DNA of 14,249 nucleotides from CAZXYF01 sp964644705 (GCA_964644705.1 CAZXYF010000070.1:1-14249), one strand, 5' to 3'. Numbered from the stretch's first letter, positions 1 through 7,267 are shown. A program made the numbers and translations. Notes: generated from the letters alone by a model not told the origin.

Positions 1-146
1 GTATGAATCCGCCCCGCTGGGGCTCAAGGAAACAGAAACCGGAACAAACTTTATTTCTGCCGCTCAGCGCCGGTTGAGGCGTACTTCTGCGCCACCCGAA
101 GGTGCGCAAACAACGCGATAGGGCCTTCTGGCAGGGCGCTGGAGCC
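1..146 (+). repeat. Dispersed mosaic repeat, locus A (runs off the left edge)
   Basis: Bases 71-120 match 14017-14065 closely: the first 20 bases are identical, followed by a few substitutions and one single-base indel. Bases 121-146 match 5233-5258 at 24 of 26 positions. The first 11 bases also recur at 4842-4852. One frame is open from 7 to the TGA at 214-216 and reads through both modules (VEAYFC at 73-90, then GPSGRALEPS at about 121-150), but I see no ATG start inside the window. Bases 147-236 share nothing obvious with the other loci; they lie just beyond the 3' end of the neighbouring minus-strand gene. The element may be a decayed small gene, a non-autonomous mobile repeat, or both. 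Confidence 0.65.
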
Positions 147-236
147 ATCTTTGAGCCTGCGCACGAGTGATCTCCGGAAACCTTTGTTGTGCGAGAAAAC
201 CACACAATTGTCCTGATGGTTCGACATTACCTGTGG

Positions 237-995
237 CTACCCACTGTGAGTTTGCACCAGGACCAGAACGTTGTAGAGGGCGTGTGTCCACACGGCGATG
301 CCCAATCCCCGGGCCAGGAACACAGATCCCAGAATCAGGCCGCACATCGAACGGAAGAGAAACACAGAGGGTTCTATGGAATCGCCCAGTGATCCGACGT
401 GGTGGGCGGCGGCGAAGAGGATACTGGAAATTACCAGTAAAAGCAGGGCGCAGAACACTTTATTCCAGAGGAAAATTTTATGGAGCAATAACGTTCCTCC
501 GCCGATGAGCAGAAAGCGGAACAGTAACTCCTCATACACGGCGGCACCGGCCGAGAGCATCAGTTCTTTCCGAGCGGGCAGGGGGATGGACAGAAATTCT
601 CCAGCGTTCTGTTCCAGAGTGGCGGTGGCGGCCGTCACTCCCTTGAACATCAGGAGGGCATAAATGGCGCTTTCCACCAGCATGATGGCCATGAAGGTCA
701 CAGAGAGCGATCCCCGCGAGTGACTTTCCCACAGGCCATAGACGAGTGCAATGAGGGCTGCGACGTTGAGAGCCGTCGTAACGGAAACGCCCAGCAGGGG
801 CAGGGGGCCGGTCATCCAGACCTCGGCCAGGTTGCGGGTGTTGCTCCCGCTCTGAATTACCCCAATCTGATACAGCACCACCAGGGGGAGAATGATGATG
901 AGGCTGATGCCCAGACGCCGCGATTCGGAGACGTAGGATGGACTTGTTTCCAGTTCCCGTTCATCATCGGTGGGCGTTTTATCGGTATCGCTCAT
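237..995 (-). CDS. CPBP-family (CAAX protease-like) intramembrane metalloprotease
   Basis: The product is a 252-residue polytopic membrane protein. It carries the family's glutamate motif EELLFR at residues 155-160, a second-motif histidine pair (AAHH, 198-199), and a later histidine and asparagine in THALYN (238-242). These match the conserved motifs of CPBP/Abi intramembrane proteases, which in bacteria act on membrane substrates or in peptide maturation and immunity; the substrate here is unknown. The N-terminus (1-25) is charged and probably cytoplasmic. Hydrophobic segments follow at about 28-48, 62-88, 98-118, 146-170, 180-198 and 210-245. ATG at 995 is preferred; a TTG lies directly upstream at 998, and a modest AGGAAA precedes both. 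It is the last gene of a minus-strand run, 121 bp after uppP, so co-transcription is possible but not shown. Confidence 0.85.
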   Translation of the reverse strand: MSDTDKTPTDDERELETSPSYVSESRRLGISLIIILPLVVLYQIGVIQSGSNTRNLAEVWMTGPLPLLGVSVTTALNVAALIALVYGLWESHSRGSLSVTFMAIMLVESAIYALLMFKGVTAATATLEQNAGEFLSIPLPARKELMLSAGAAVYEELLFRFLLIGGGTLLLHKIFLWNKVFCALLLLVISSILFAAAHHVGSLGDSIEPSVFLFRSMCGLILGSVFLARGLGIAVWTHALYNVLVLVQTHSG

Positions 996-1116
996 CAATC
1001 TCGTCTTTCCTGCAGCAGGTAAATTGATGGGAAACGCTCACCTGGAGCATTTCACAAACCTCAATCGTGCATCCCGTTTTTTGCTCTGCGGGACGGTCTT
1101 TAATCTTCTCAATATA

Positions 1117-1956
1117 TCAGATCAGGCCAGCGGCGATCAGGAGTAATCCGACCGGAATGCAGTAGGCGGCGAACCAGTGGAGTTGCCCACGTTTGACGAT
1201 TTTGAGCAGGTAAGTCAGACATATCCAGCCCACCACGGCTGCAGTCAGAGTGCCGAACACAAGGGCTGTGACCCGCCCCCTGGATAAGGCATATCGTGAT
1301 GGGTGCTCAAAGATGTTCAACGATTCAAGAGTCATGGCCCCGGCGATGGCCGGCACGGCAAGAAGGAAAGAGAATCGGGCAGCAACGTCGCGATTGATCC
1401 CGAGAAAATAACCGGCGACGATTGTAATGCCGGAACGGCTTACGCCGGGCAGCAAGGCCAGCGTCTGGGCCACTCCCACCAGAAAACCGGGCACAGGATG
1501 CACACGGTCCAATTTTTCCGTGGAAGCATACTGGCTGGCGAACAGGATAAGCCCCGTTAGGACCAGGAAAGTGCCCGTCACCGGCAGCCCCGAGGTGAAA
1601 AACCTTTTTATTGCCTCTTCGAGAAATACTCCGGCCAGTCCGGCCGGAATCGTGCCCACAACGACGGCGATGCCCACGTAAAACATCGGTGCTTCGCGCT
1701 CGATGTGGTCGTGAGAAGACCGCCTGACGAACAGCACACATCCGCGCAGGGTATCAAGGAACAGATTCCACAGGTCCTGTCGGAAAACGACCAGGATGGC
1801 CACCAGAGTGCCGAAGTGGAGGCTGACATCGACCAGAATGCCGGTTTTTTCATATGCAAACAGCGTCTGCGTGGCCACCAGGTGTCCCGAACTGCTGACC
1901 GGCAGGAATTCGGTGGCCCCCTGAATGACGCCGAGCAGGATATAGTAGAGTATCAT
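1117..1956 (-). CDS. uppP: Undecaprenyl-diphosphate phosphatase (UppP/BacA)
   Basis: UppP removes a phosphate from undecaprenyl diphosphate in the cytoplasmic membrane. This regenerates the lipid carrier for peptidoglycan and O-antigen synthesis and gives some bacitracin resistance. The 279-residue product is close to the E. coli length (273). It shows the N-terminal catalytic signature Q12-G-A-T-E16 followed by FLPVSSSGH with His25, and the second signature PGVSRSG at 170-176 with Arg174. About eight hydrophobic segments follow the family pattern. I chose ATG 1956 because GGAG lies 5 bases upstream and the family begins right at this hydrophobic segment; an in-frame GTG at 1962 and a longer open frame to 2004 add only non-conserved residues. 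It lies about 80 bp downstream of the lipoprotein gene on the same strand. Confidence 0.96.
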   Translation of the reverse strand: MILYYILLGVIQGATEFLPVSSSGHLVATQTLFAYEKTGILVDVSLHFGTLVAILVVFRQDLWNLFLDTLRGCVLFVRRSSHDHIEREAPMFYVGIAVVVGTIPAGLAGVFLEEAIKRFFTSGLPVTGTFLVLTGLILFASQYASTEKLDRVHPVPGFLVGVAQTLALLPGVSRSGITIVAGYFLGINRDVAARFSFLLAVPAIAGAMTLESLNIFEHPSRYALSRGRVTALVFGTLTAAVVGWICLTYLLKIVKRGQLHWFAAYCIPVGLLLIAAGLI

Positions 1957-2038
1957 GTTCACTCCGGGCCCCTCACCTTCCTTCCGGCATGTGCGCCACC
2001 GCAATGCCGGAAACCGAACAGGTTCCGATCAGAGGCAA

Positions 2039-3490
2039 TTATTCAGCGCTCTCTTCGGGCGTGGCGTCGGAGGTTCCCCCGGCGGCCTCCTCGGTGGGTT
2101 GCCCGGTAGTGCCTTCGGTGGTGTCCGGCGATTCTGCTTCCTCGCCGGATGTGGTTTCCTCCGGGATCGTGAATATCTCCAGTGCCTCCTTCAGCACTGC
2201 GATTTCCTGCTCCAGGGCTTTCTTGGTGGCGGCCAGTTCAGTGTAATCTTCCAGCTCTTTGAACAGGTGAGGCTCCTGTTCAAACTGGGCATCCACATTC
2301 TCGTTCAGGGACTTGATTTTCTCTTTAACCGTTGTGATTTCCTGTGCGACATTATTTTCTTTCGCCCTGGCGATCTCGGCTTCCAGTTTTTTGGCTTTTT
2401 GGGCGAGATCTTTTTGTGTTTGTTTCAACTGCTTCTGCATCCGGGCAGTTGCTTCTTCCAGCGAATCGAGCTCCCGCCTCAGCCGTCGTCGCAGTGCTCC
2501 GACTGCCTGTGGATCGGTGACCTGTTCCGAGCGAACGACAAACCCGTCGGTCGTGTTATTGATGTTGTGGATAAGGTTTTGGGCTTTTCCTTCCAGCTTT
2601 TTCATCAGTTCCCGGGCCTGTTTGCTCAGGGTCTGGTTGGACTTGACCACTTTATCACTGAGTTTCTGGAGATTGTCGCGCTGATTTTTCAGGAAGGTGG
2701 AATAGTCCTGTTTGGCCTTTTTAACGTCTTCTTTGGAGGCATCTTCTTTGAACAGGGCATGGATTATTTTCTTCTTCTCCTCCCCCACACGCCGCAGGAT
2801 TTTCAGGACGGTTTCACGTCCCTCAGTCTGGGCTGCTTTGCGTGCCTGATTTTTCTGTTCCTCGATGACGCCGGTCAGCTGTTTTTTGAAGCTCTGCCAC
2901 TGTTCACTGACTTTTTTGCCGACCGTTTTCTCCAGCTGTTTCAGTTTTTTGGCTTTTTCTTTGATCTTTTCCCGATGCAACTGGTTGATTTGATCGAAAA
3001 GATTCTGGCGTGCTTTGATGGCTTGTTTCTCACCGCTTTCGCCTTCTTTCCAGTCACGGACAAAATATAACACGGCATCTTCGGACGCTTCTTCGGCCCA
3101 CGGGTATGGCCGGTCGCCTACGATTTCCGCGGCCTTTTCCCATTCCTCAGGGGTGGGCAGGCGCAGTTTGAGAAAACGGGCCAGTTCTGAGGCCTCTTCC
3201 CGGTTCAGGCCAGTAACCGGATCCTGATAATCGATCATCGGTGATTGTATCCATTGAGGCACTTCCTGACCGGTGGAGTTGAGGTAATTAACGTATTGTT
3301 CCACGCGAATGGGGTCTTCTGTGACGAATACCTCTTCTTCGATTCGGGCGAAACCTTCGGGAACCTGTGACTTTTGTGTTGTTTCCTGCTTTCCGGGCGC
3401 TTTCTTCTCCGGTTCGGGTTCCTCTTTCCGGCATCCAGCGGCCAGAGCAAGAACAAGGACAATCAGAATACCAAGTGGACGGAATTTCAT
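2039..3490 (-). CDS. Coiled-coil lipoprotein with a partial formylglycine-generating-enzyme-like domain
   Basis: The 483-residue product starts with a lipoprotein signal peptide: KFR, a hydrophobic stretch at 6-18, and AAGC with Cys20 as the likely lipidated residue. A charged linker follows (21-45). Residues 46-133 resemble the first half of an FGE/SUMF1-type sulfatase-modifying domain: an IRVEQYVNYL segment, a REEASELARFLKLRLPTPEEW motif at 97-117, then EKAAE and RPYPW at 127-131. The second half of that domain, with its GNVWEW-type core, is absent. Instead residues 155-440 are a long, Lys/Glu/Gln-rich probable coiled coil, and 441-483 is an acidic Thr/Glu/Gly-rich tail. AGGAGG at 3502-3497, six bases before ATG 3490, fixes the start. 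I do not recognise a named gene. Inference: an envelope-anchored structural or scaffold protein; catalysis is unlikely. Confidence 0.85.
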   Translation of the reverse strand: MKFRPLGILIVLVLALAAGCRKEEPEPEKKAPGKQETTQKSQVPEGFARIEEEVFVTEDPIRVEQYVNYLNSTGQEVPQWIQSPMIDYQDPVTGLNREEASELARFLKLRLPTPEEWEKAAEIVGDRPYPWAEEASEDAVLYFVRDWKEGESGEKQAIKARQNLFDQINQLHREKIKEKAKKLKQLEKTVGKKVSEQWQSFKKQLTGVIEEQKNQARKAAQTEGRETVLKILRRVGEEKKKIIHALFKEDASKEDVKKAKQDYSTFLKNQRDNLQKLSDKVVKSNQTLSKQARELMKKLEGKAQNLIHNINNTTDGFVVRSEQVTDPQAVGALRRRLRRELDSLEEATARMQKQLKQTQKDLAQKAKKLEAEIARAKENNVAQEITTVKEKIKSLNENVDAQFEQEPHLFKELEDYTELAATKKALEQEIAVLKEALEIFTIPEETTSGEEAESPDTTEGTTGQPTEEAAGGTSDATPEESAE

Positions 3491-3629
3491 CGCAATCCTC
3501 CTGTGAACTATGTCGATTTGTGTCTATGGTTGATGATGATGGAACGATGTTCGCGAAAACGAAAACCGGCAATTATGTTAACGCTGGTATTGTACGTCAT
3601 CCAGGGGGGCGATTTCCAGATTCTGTCCG

Positions 3630-4676
3630 TCAGTCCCCCTGATTTTCGAGTTTTTCTTCCAGTTCCTCCACTTTCGACTGCAGGTCGTGGATGGTTTTGC
3701 GCATGTCAGGAAGCCGACCAATCATGGCATTCAGGCGCATTTCTTCCCGAAGCGGGCGAGCGGGGACTCCCCACATTTTGCTGCCGGCCTCGACGTCCTG
3801 TGCGGCGCCGGTTCCGGCCGCCAGAACCGCCCCTTCACCAATTTCAATATGATCACGCATCCGGACATCCGCGGCGAGGACGGCCCCGCGCCGCACCGTG
3901 CAGCTTCCTCCCATGCGAGCGTATCCCGCCAGGATGCAGTGATCCTCAATCACGCAGTTATGGGCGATGTGACAGTGTTTGTCGATTTTTACGCCATTTC
4001 CAATGGAGGTGTCTTCAAGCATTCCCCGATCGACTGAGCTCAGCCCTCCTATTTCCACATCATCACCCACATGGACGGAGGCAACGTGCTGTTTGCGGTA
4101 GCTTGCGCCCTCCCGCTGGACGAATCCAAATCCATCATCACCAATCACGGCGTTCGGACGAATGACGCATCGGCGACCAATGTGTACGCCCTGGCAGACG
4201 GTGACGTGAGGGTGGACGACGGTGTTCTGGCCGATATGCACGTCGTGTCCGATGTAAGCGTGCGGAAAAATTACCACCCCGTTCTCCAGCGTGGCCCCCG
4301 GTTGAACCACGGCACACGCCCCCACGCTCACTCCGTCCGCCAGGCGGGCCTCCGGGCTGATAATGGCCCTGTCGTGGATGCCTTCCGGTTGCTCGGCGGT
4401 TTCCTGAGACAGTGATTCAAGAACATTGAGGAAGGCGACTTCCGGGTCCTCACAGATGATCTGGTCCCCCGGGAAGTCGGGAATCTGTTTGGAGACTATG
4501 AGGGCAGAGGCACCTGATTGGGCCGCCGTTTCCCGGTATTTTTCCTCGGCCACGTATCCAATGTCACCATCGTCGGCGGCGTCCATGGGGGCAACGCCGG
4601 TTATTTCTCTGTCCGAATCGCCGTGCAGCGTTCCGTTCACGAGCTCAGCGATTTCGCCCGTCGTCTTTGTCCACAT
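3630..4676 (-). CDS. lpxD: UDP-3-O-(3-hydroxyacyl)glucosamine N-acyltransferase (LpxD)
   Basis: LpxD transfers a 3-hydroxyacyl chain from acyl carrier protein to the 2-amino group of UDP-3-O-acylglucosamine, the third step of lipid A synthesis in the cytoplasm. The 348-residue product has the three expected parts: an N-terminal uridine-binding domain (1-100), a left-handed beta-helix of hexapeptide repeats (about 100-300, many I/V-G repeats), and a short C-terminal helix (320-345). The catalytic histidine is visible as His239 in HIAHN, at the same number as in E. coli, and the DGFGF loop is at 181-185. GGAGGAG at 4691-4685, eight bases upstream, supports ATG 4676. A longer frame to 4715 would translate the Shine-Dalgarno itself (GGDEK) and is rejected. 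It is first of four minus-strand genes; 139 bp separate it from the lipoprotein gene. Confidence 0.96.
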   Translation of the reverse strand: MWTKTTGEIAELVNGTLHGDSDREITGVAPMDAADDGDIGYVAEEKYRETAAQSGASALIVSKQIPDFPGDQIICEDPEVAFLNVLESLSQETAEQPEGIHDRAIISPEARLADGVSVGACAVVQPGATLENGVVIFPHAYIGHDVHIGQNTVVHPHVTVCQGVHIGRRCVIRPNAVIGDDGFGFVQREGASYRKQHVASVHVGDDVEIGGLSSVDRGMLEDTSIGNGVKIDKHCHIAHNCVIEDHCILAGYARMGGSCTVRRGAVLAADVRMRDHIEIGEGAVLAAGTGAAQDVEAGSKMWGVPARPLREEMRLNAMIGRLPDMRKTIHDLQSKVEELEEKLENQGD

Positions 4677-4877
4677 CTTTTCATCTCCTCCGTGTTCGTG
4701 TCGGTATTGTGACATCAGGGGGCAGCGGGGTGCAGCAAGTGCGGCGAATTCCCGGTTGGCCGGGCCGCTGGAGCCGGATCATCAGTTTCCAGTGAGGATC
4801 GCGGAATCCATTCTGAAGAACCCACCACGACTCCTTTTATTGTATGAATCCGGTTGGTGTCGTATTCTAAAGTCAGT

Positions 4878-4893
4878 ATTCAGTGAACCTCGT
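4878..4893 (+). repeat. Short repeat module shared with 13969-13984
   Basis: The 16 bases ATTCAGTGAACCTCGT differ from 13969-13984 at one position only. At both loci the module is followed within 7-9 bases by a GATGG-CC box. At the right-hand locus that box continues straight into the CCGGG-TTGTCCCGGT module; here it is interrupted by the inserted segment 4916-5155. Confidence 0.6.
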
Positions 4894-4913
4894 GTGTTTT
4901 GTGATGGCCCACT

Positions 4914-4950
4914 GCTGTCCAAAACGTTCAAAAATGCGTTTTCAAACGGG
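4914..4950 (+). repeat. 37-bp exact repeat, first copy
   Basis: These 37 bases are identical to 13907-13943, and the similarity continues for 19 more bases at 14 of 19 positions. The core contains an inverted repeat, AAAACG at 4921-4926 and CGTTTT at 4937-4942. A shortened inverted relative, lacking about 9 internal bases, lies on the minus strand at 5150-5131. In the plus frame it reads SKTFKNAFSNG. Confidence 0.85.
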
Positions 4951-5021
4951 CTCTCGGGGGACTTTGAGCCGGGAATACAGCCCATCCCCCCCAATTACGT
5001 TTTCGGGAGATGTATCTAACA

Positions 5022-5113
5022 TCTTTACCTTCGTCTTTGCCTTTGTCTGCCTTTCTATCGATGCTAAGACCGCCAAAAACAACGGCAGATTATGGTAAAG
5101 ACGATGATAAAGA
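5022..5113. repeat. Imperfect 30-bp inverted repeat with hexamer periodicity
   Basis: Bases 5022-5051 pair with 5084-5113 at 24 of 30 positions around a 32-base spacer. Each arm has a six-base rhythm: CTTTAC, CTTCGT, CTTTGC, CTTTGT in the left arm, and GGTAAA, GACGAT, GATAAA, GACAAA in the right. As RNA it could form a long, interrupted hairpin. Because both arms are low-complexity and periodic, part of the match could come from simple-repeat composition. Confidence 0.6.
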
Positions 5114-5157
5114 CAAAGAATCATGCTTCTCAAAACGCTATTTTGGACAGGCCTGGT

Positions 5158-5258
5158 GATGGCCCACTGCCGGGTTTTGTCCCGGTAGGGGCGTACCTGT
5201 GCACTAAAACGGGTAAACTACGCAAAACGACAGGACCTTCTGGCAGGGCACTGGAGCC
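5158..5258 (+). repeat. Dispersed mosaic repeat, locus B
   Basis: Bases 5158-5186 align without gaps to 13992-14020, and 5187-5204 continue as a diverged copy of the GCGTACTTCTGC module. Bases 5233-5258 match 121-146 at 24 of 26 positions. The distance from TGC to GGACCT is ten codons, as in locus A. A 69-codon open frame (5092-5301) reads through all modules (GDGPLPGFVPVGAYLCT, then GPSGRALEPS), but its ATG lacks a ribosome-binding site and sits in the low-complexity inverted repeat, so I do not call it as a gene. Confidence 0.75.
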
Positions 5259-5417
5259 TTCGTCTGCCGAATACATGCATTCTAACGGCCACCAGAAGTA
5301 AAGAAAAGCATTTCTGCTGTGGAAGTCGCCTGTCCACCGACATACATCAACGGGAGCGCTTCCTGTTCATTTAGCCGCCCAACTGAGTTCACCGACCAGA
5401 AAAAATGAGGATATGAC

Positions 5418-5876
5418 ATGACCGCAGATGCCGACAGTGACTGGATGCACAAAACTCTTCGTGAAGCGGAGAAAGCCGCGGGGGAGGGGGAAGTGCCCGT
5501 GGCAGCACTGGTTGTGGCGGAGGGGGAAATCATCGGGCGCGCACACAACCTCCGTGAGACCTTGAATGATCCCTCTGCCCATGCGGAAATCCTGGCGTTG
5601 CGCGAGGCTGCCGAATCCCGTGGAAACTGGCGCCTGCACGGCACGACCGTCTATTGCACGCTGGAACCGTGCTGCATGTGTGCGGGGGCTCTGGTGAACG
5701 CTCGCGTCGATCGAGTGGTGTATGGACTTTCGGATCCCAAGAGCGGTGCATGTGAATCGGTTGCCCGTATCCTGGACATCCCTGAACTGAACCACCGGGT
5801 TGCTTATCGGGGAGGCGTGCTTGCGGATGAAGTTCTGGGGATGATGCGGGAGTTTTTTGAAGAGAAGCGTTCGTGA
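5418..5876 (+). CDS. tadA: tRNA-specific adenosine deaminase (TadA)
   Basis: TadA converts adenosine to inosine at position 34 of tRNA-Arg(ACG), which lets one tRNA read CGU, CGC and CGA codons. The 152-residue product is of normal length. It has the zinc and catalytic motif HAE at 55-57, the PCCMC motif at 84-88 with Cys85 and Cys88 as the remaining zinc ligands, and the conserved ARVDRVVYGLSDPKSGA segment at 95-111 typical of tRNA rather than free-nucleobase deaminases. GAGG at 5407-5410, seven bases upstream, supports ATG 5418. The gene stands alone on the plus strand. Its 3' end faces the glycosyltransferase gene across 113 bp, where a small GC hairpin at 5886-5900 lacks a following T run. 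Confidence 0.96.
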   Translation: MTADADSDWMHKTLREAEKAAGEGEVPVAALVVAEGEIIGRAHNLRETLNDPSAHAEILALREAAESRGNWRLHGTTVYCTLEPCCMCAGALVNARVDRVVYGLSDPKSGACESVARILDIPELNHRVAYRGGVLADEVLGMMREFFEEKRS

Positions 5877-5989
5877 AGAAGTTTGCCGCCGTGACGGCGG
5901 TGACCCATTCCAAAACGCTTCCGGAGTGTTCGGACGACGGGGCCACCAAGGCATTTTTTGTGTAGTTCTGGGCGGTTCCTGTAGTGAAC

Positions 5990-7186
5990 TCATTTCCCGC
6001 AATCGAGGATGATCTCATACATCTCTCGAGCGTTATCCCGGTAGTCAAATTTCGTGCTGACGGTTTCGCGCGCAGCATCGATACATCTGCGACGCAATTC
6101 CCGGTCATCGACCATCCGTTCTATCGCCTCAGCCAGTTGTGCATCATTGCCGGGCGGAACCAGTAAGCCGGTTTCCTCGTCCTGCACCGCTTCAGGAATG
6201 CCACTGAGCTTGCTGGCCACCACGGGGACCCCTGTTGCCATCGCTTCCAGAATGACGTTGGGCAACCCATCACGATCCCCACCGGGGGCGATTATGCTGG
6301 GCACGATCAGCAAATCGGCGTTTGCATAGACGTTTGTAATGTCGGCGTGGGGCACATGCCCAATCAGGCTAACGTGATCATTGAGCTGTAGATCACTGAC
6401 CAGAGAGCTCAGCTCGGATTTCATGGGGCCGTCGCCAGCGATTGTGCAGTGTACATCAAGCTTGTGTCTCAGGCGACGGCATGCCCGTATAAGTTGCTCA
6501 AATCCCTTTTTGCACACCAGCCGACCGACAGCTGCAAGCTCGATGGCAGGGGAGAGGCGATAGGTGGGCTGGAAGGGGAACTCCCCCAGGTCAACACCAT
6601 GATGCACAACGCTTATTTTGTTTTCCACAGGGCGGGGAGAGTGGGAAAGGATGTGCGATCGTGCCGCTCGTGTGCACGTGATGCAGTGATTGGCGGCATC
6701 CAGCCGCCGGTAGAGGGAAGAGCCCGTGCAGTAAACGTCCCAGGCATGAGCTGAAGAGGTCACCGGTATTCCCAGCTGCCGCCCCATCATGAGGGCGATG
6801 TCGGTGGTGGTGTGCATGAAATGGCCATGGATGTGGTTCACGCCCAGGTCACGGGCGACTCGGGCAAATCCCATGGCGGCGGGAGCGTTGCGCAGGGCGT
6901 AAACCCACTGAAGTGGGCAGGTCCAGGTCAGGTGGGTGGCACATGCGAGTGATTGCCCTAATTGCTTCCAGCCCTGTAAGATGTCTCCCCGGGTTAGATC
7001 CGGGCGGTAATATGATGGACAGTCCGTTCGGGATCGTCCCGCTCCTTTGTTGAGGGCAAAAACCACGACATCGGCGCCGGCTTCCTCGATTCCCCGAATT
7101 TCATTGGCGATAAATGTTTCGGACAGAGGAGGCCATTGGTTCACAACGAAGGCGATCAGTTTATTTGGATTGGTCCCATCAATCAT
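5990..7186 (-). CDS. Glycosyltransferase, GT4 family (group 1)
   Basis: The 398-residue product is a GT-B-fold retaining glycosyltransferase that would use a nucleotide-sugar donor at the cytoplasmic face of the membrane. The N-terminal acceptor domain has FVVNQWPPLSETFI at 13-26 and HGHF at 120-123, a pattern seen in exopolysaccharide (WcaL/colanic-acid-like) enzymes. The donor domain shows GRLVCKKGF at 221-229, IAGDGP at 249-254, and DGLPNVILEAMA at 306-317. In the last, Asp306 stands where the family EX7E motif usually has Glu, with Glu314 as the second acid. SGIPEAV and GLLVPPGN complete the donor site. No membrane segments or signal peptide are evident. Sugar and acceptor cannot be read; surface polysaccharide or glycolipid synthesis is likely. 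The ribosome-binding site is weak. It diverges from comEC. Confidence 0.92.
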   Translation of the reverse strand: MIDGTNPNKLIAFVVNQWPPLSETFIANEIRGIEEAGADVVVFALNKGAGRSRTDCPSYYRPDLTRGDILQGWKQLGQSLACATHLTWTCPLQWVYALRNAPAAMGFARVARDLGVNHIHGHFMHTTTDIALMMGRQLGIPVTSSAHAWDVYCTGSSLYRRLDAANHCITCTRAARSHILSHSPRPVENKISVVHHGVDLGEFPFQPTYRLSPAIELAAVGRLVCKKGFEQLIRACRRLRHKLDVHCTIAGDGPMKSELSSLVSDLQLNDHVSLIGHVPHADITNVYANADLLIVPSIIAPGGDRDGLPNVILEAMATGVPVVASKLSGIPEAVQDEETGLLVPPGNDAQLAEAIERMVDDRELRRRCIDAARETVSTKFDYRDNAREMYEIILDCGK

Positions 7187-7195
7187 AACGCGTAA

Positions 7196-7224
7196 ATTAT
7201 AACCAGAGTGACGAGCGGAAAAAA
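7196..7224 (-). promoter_or_regulatory. Possible promoter of the GT4 gene, giving a nearly leaderless mRNA
   Basis: On the minus strand a perfect TATAAT lies at 7201-7196, nine bases before ATG 7186. Seventeen bases further upstream is TTTTTT (7224-7219), a poor -35. A start site about seven bases past the -10 would leave only a few untranslated bases, which fits the absence of a clear Shine-Dalgarno. The match could be chance, since the gap is AT-rich. Confidence 0.3.
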
Positions 7225-7267
7225 TGCGCGAAAATCCGGGGGCGGGTTATATTTGGGAGAAGATACA

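Larger units (their letters stand above)
4901..5170. mobile_element. Candidate non-autonomous transposon-like (MITE-like) segment
   Basis: The 15 bases GTGATGGCCCACTGC occur identically at 4901-4915 and 5156-5170. Just inside lie perfect 10-bp terminal inverted repeats, CTGTCCAAAA at 4915-4924 and TTTTGGACAG at 5141-5150. The segment between the inverted repeats is 236 bp, codes for no transposase, and contains a further 30-bp imperfect inverted repeat. The locus near 13992 carries the corresponding region without this interruption, so it resembles an empty site. Two oddities argue for caution. The right inverted repeat is separated from the direct repeat by five extra bases (GCCTG), and 15 bp is long for a target duplication. 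A partial tandem duplication of the dispersed repeat is the main alternative. Confidence 0.45.
4677..5417. other. 741-bp gene-poor stretch between lpxD and tadA
   Basis: lpxD and tadA diverge from this stretch, so it should hold both promoters, but I see no convincing -35/-10 pair for either. Bases 4677-4870 show no recognisable element, apart from the 11-base match to position 1 (at 4842-4852) and a CTGGAGCC near 4768-4775 that also occurs in the repeat modules. Bases 4871-5260 are filled with dispersed repeat modules, detailed in separate entries. Bases 5259-5406 show nothing recognisable. Open frames here are short, lack good ribosome-binding sites and are discussed under the repeats. Confidence 0.6.

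Noticed and set aside
1955..3070. Long plus-strand open frame of 371 codons, rich in Phe and Leu
   Set aside because: It lies antisense to the lipoprotein coiled coil; its Phe/Leu-rich translation is the expected mirror of Lys/Glu/Gln codons, and it has no recognisable domain.
3374..4165. 263-codon plus-strand open frame
   Set aside because: Overlaps the start of the lipoprotein gene and the end of lpxD on the opposite strand; lpxD is certain, and this frame shows no motif.
4426..5019. 197-codon plus-strand open frame reading into the 37-bp repeat
   Set aside because: Its first 80 or so codons are antisense to lpxD, so it is not a gene as a whole, although its repeat portion reads in the frame discussed in the findings.
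4677..5417. Searched for tRNA or small structured RNA genes
   Set aside because: No cloverleaf pattern or tRNA invariant motifs were found; the structure present is explained by the inverted repeats.
5886..5900. GC-rich hairpin between tadA and the glycosyltransferase, considered as a terminator
   Set aside because: The stem is five base pairs (CCGCC/GGCGG) and no T run follows on either strand.
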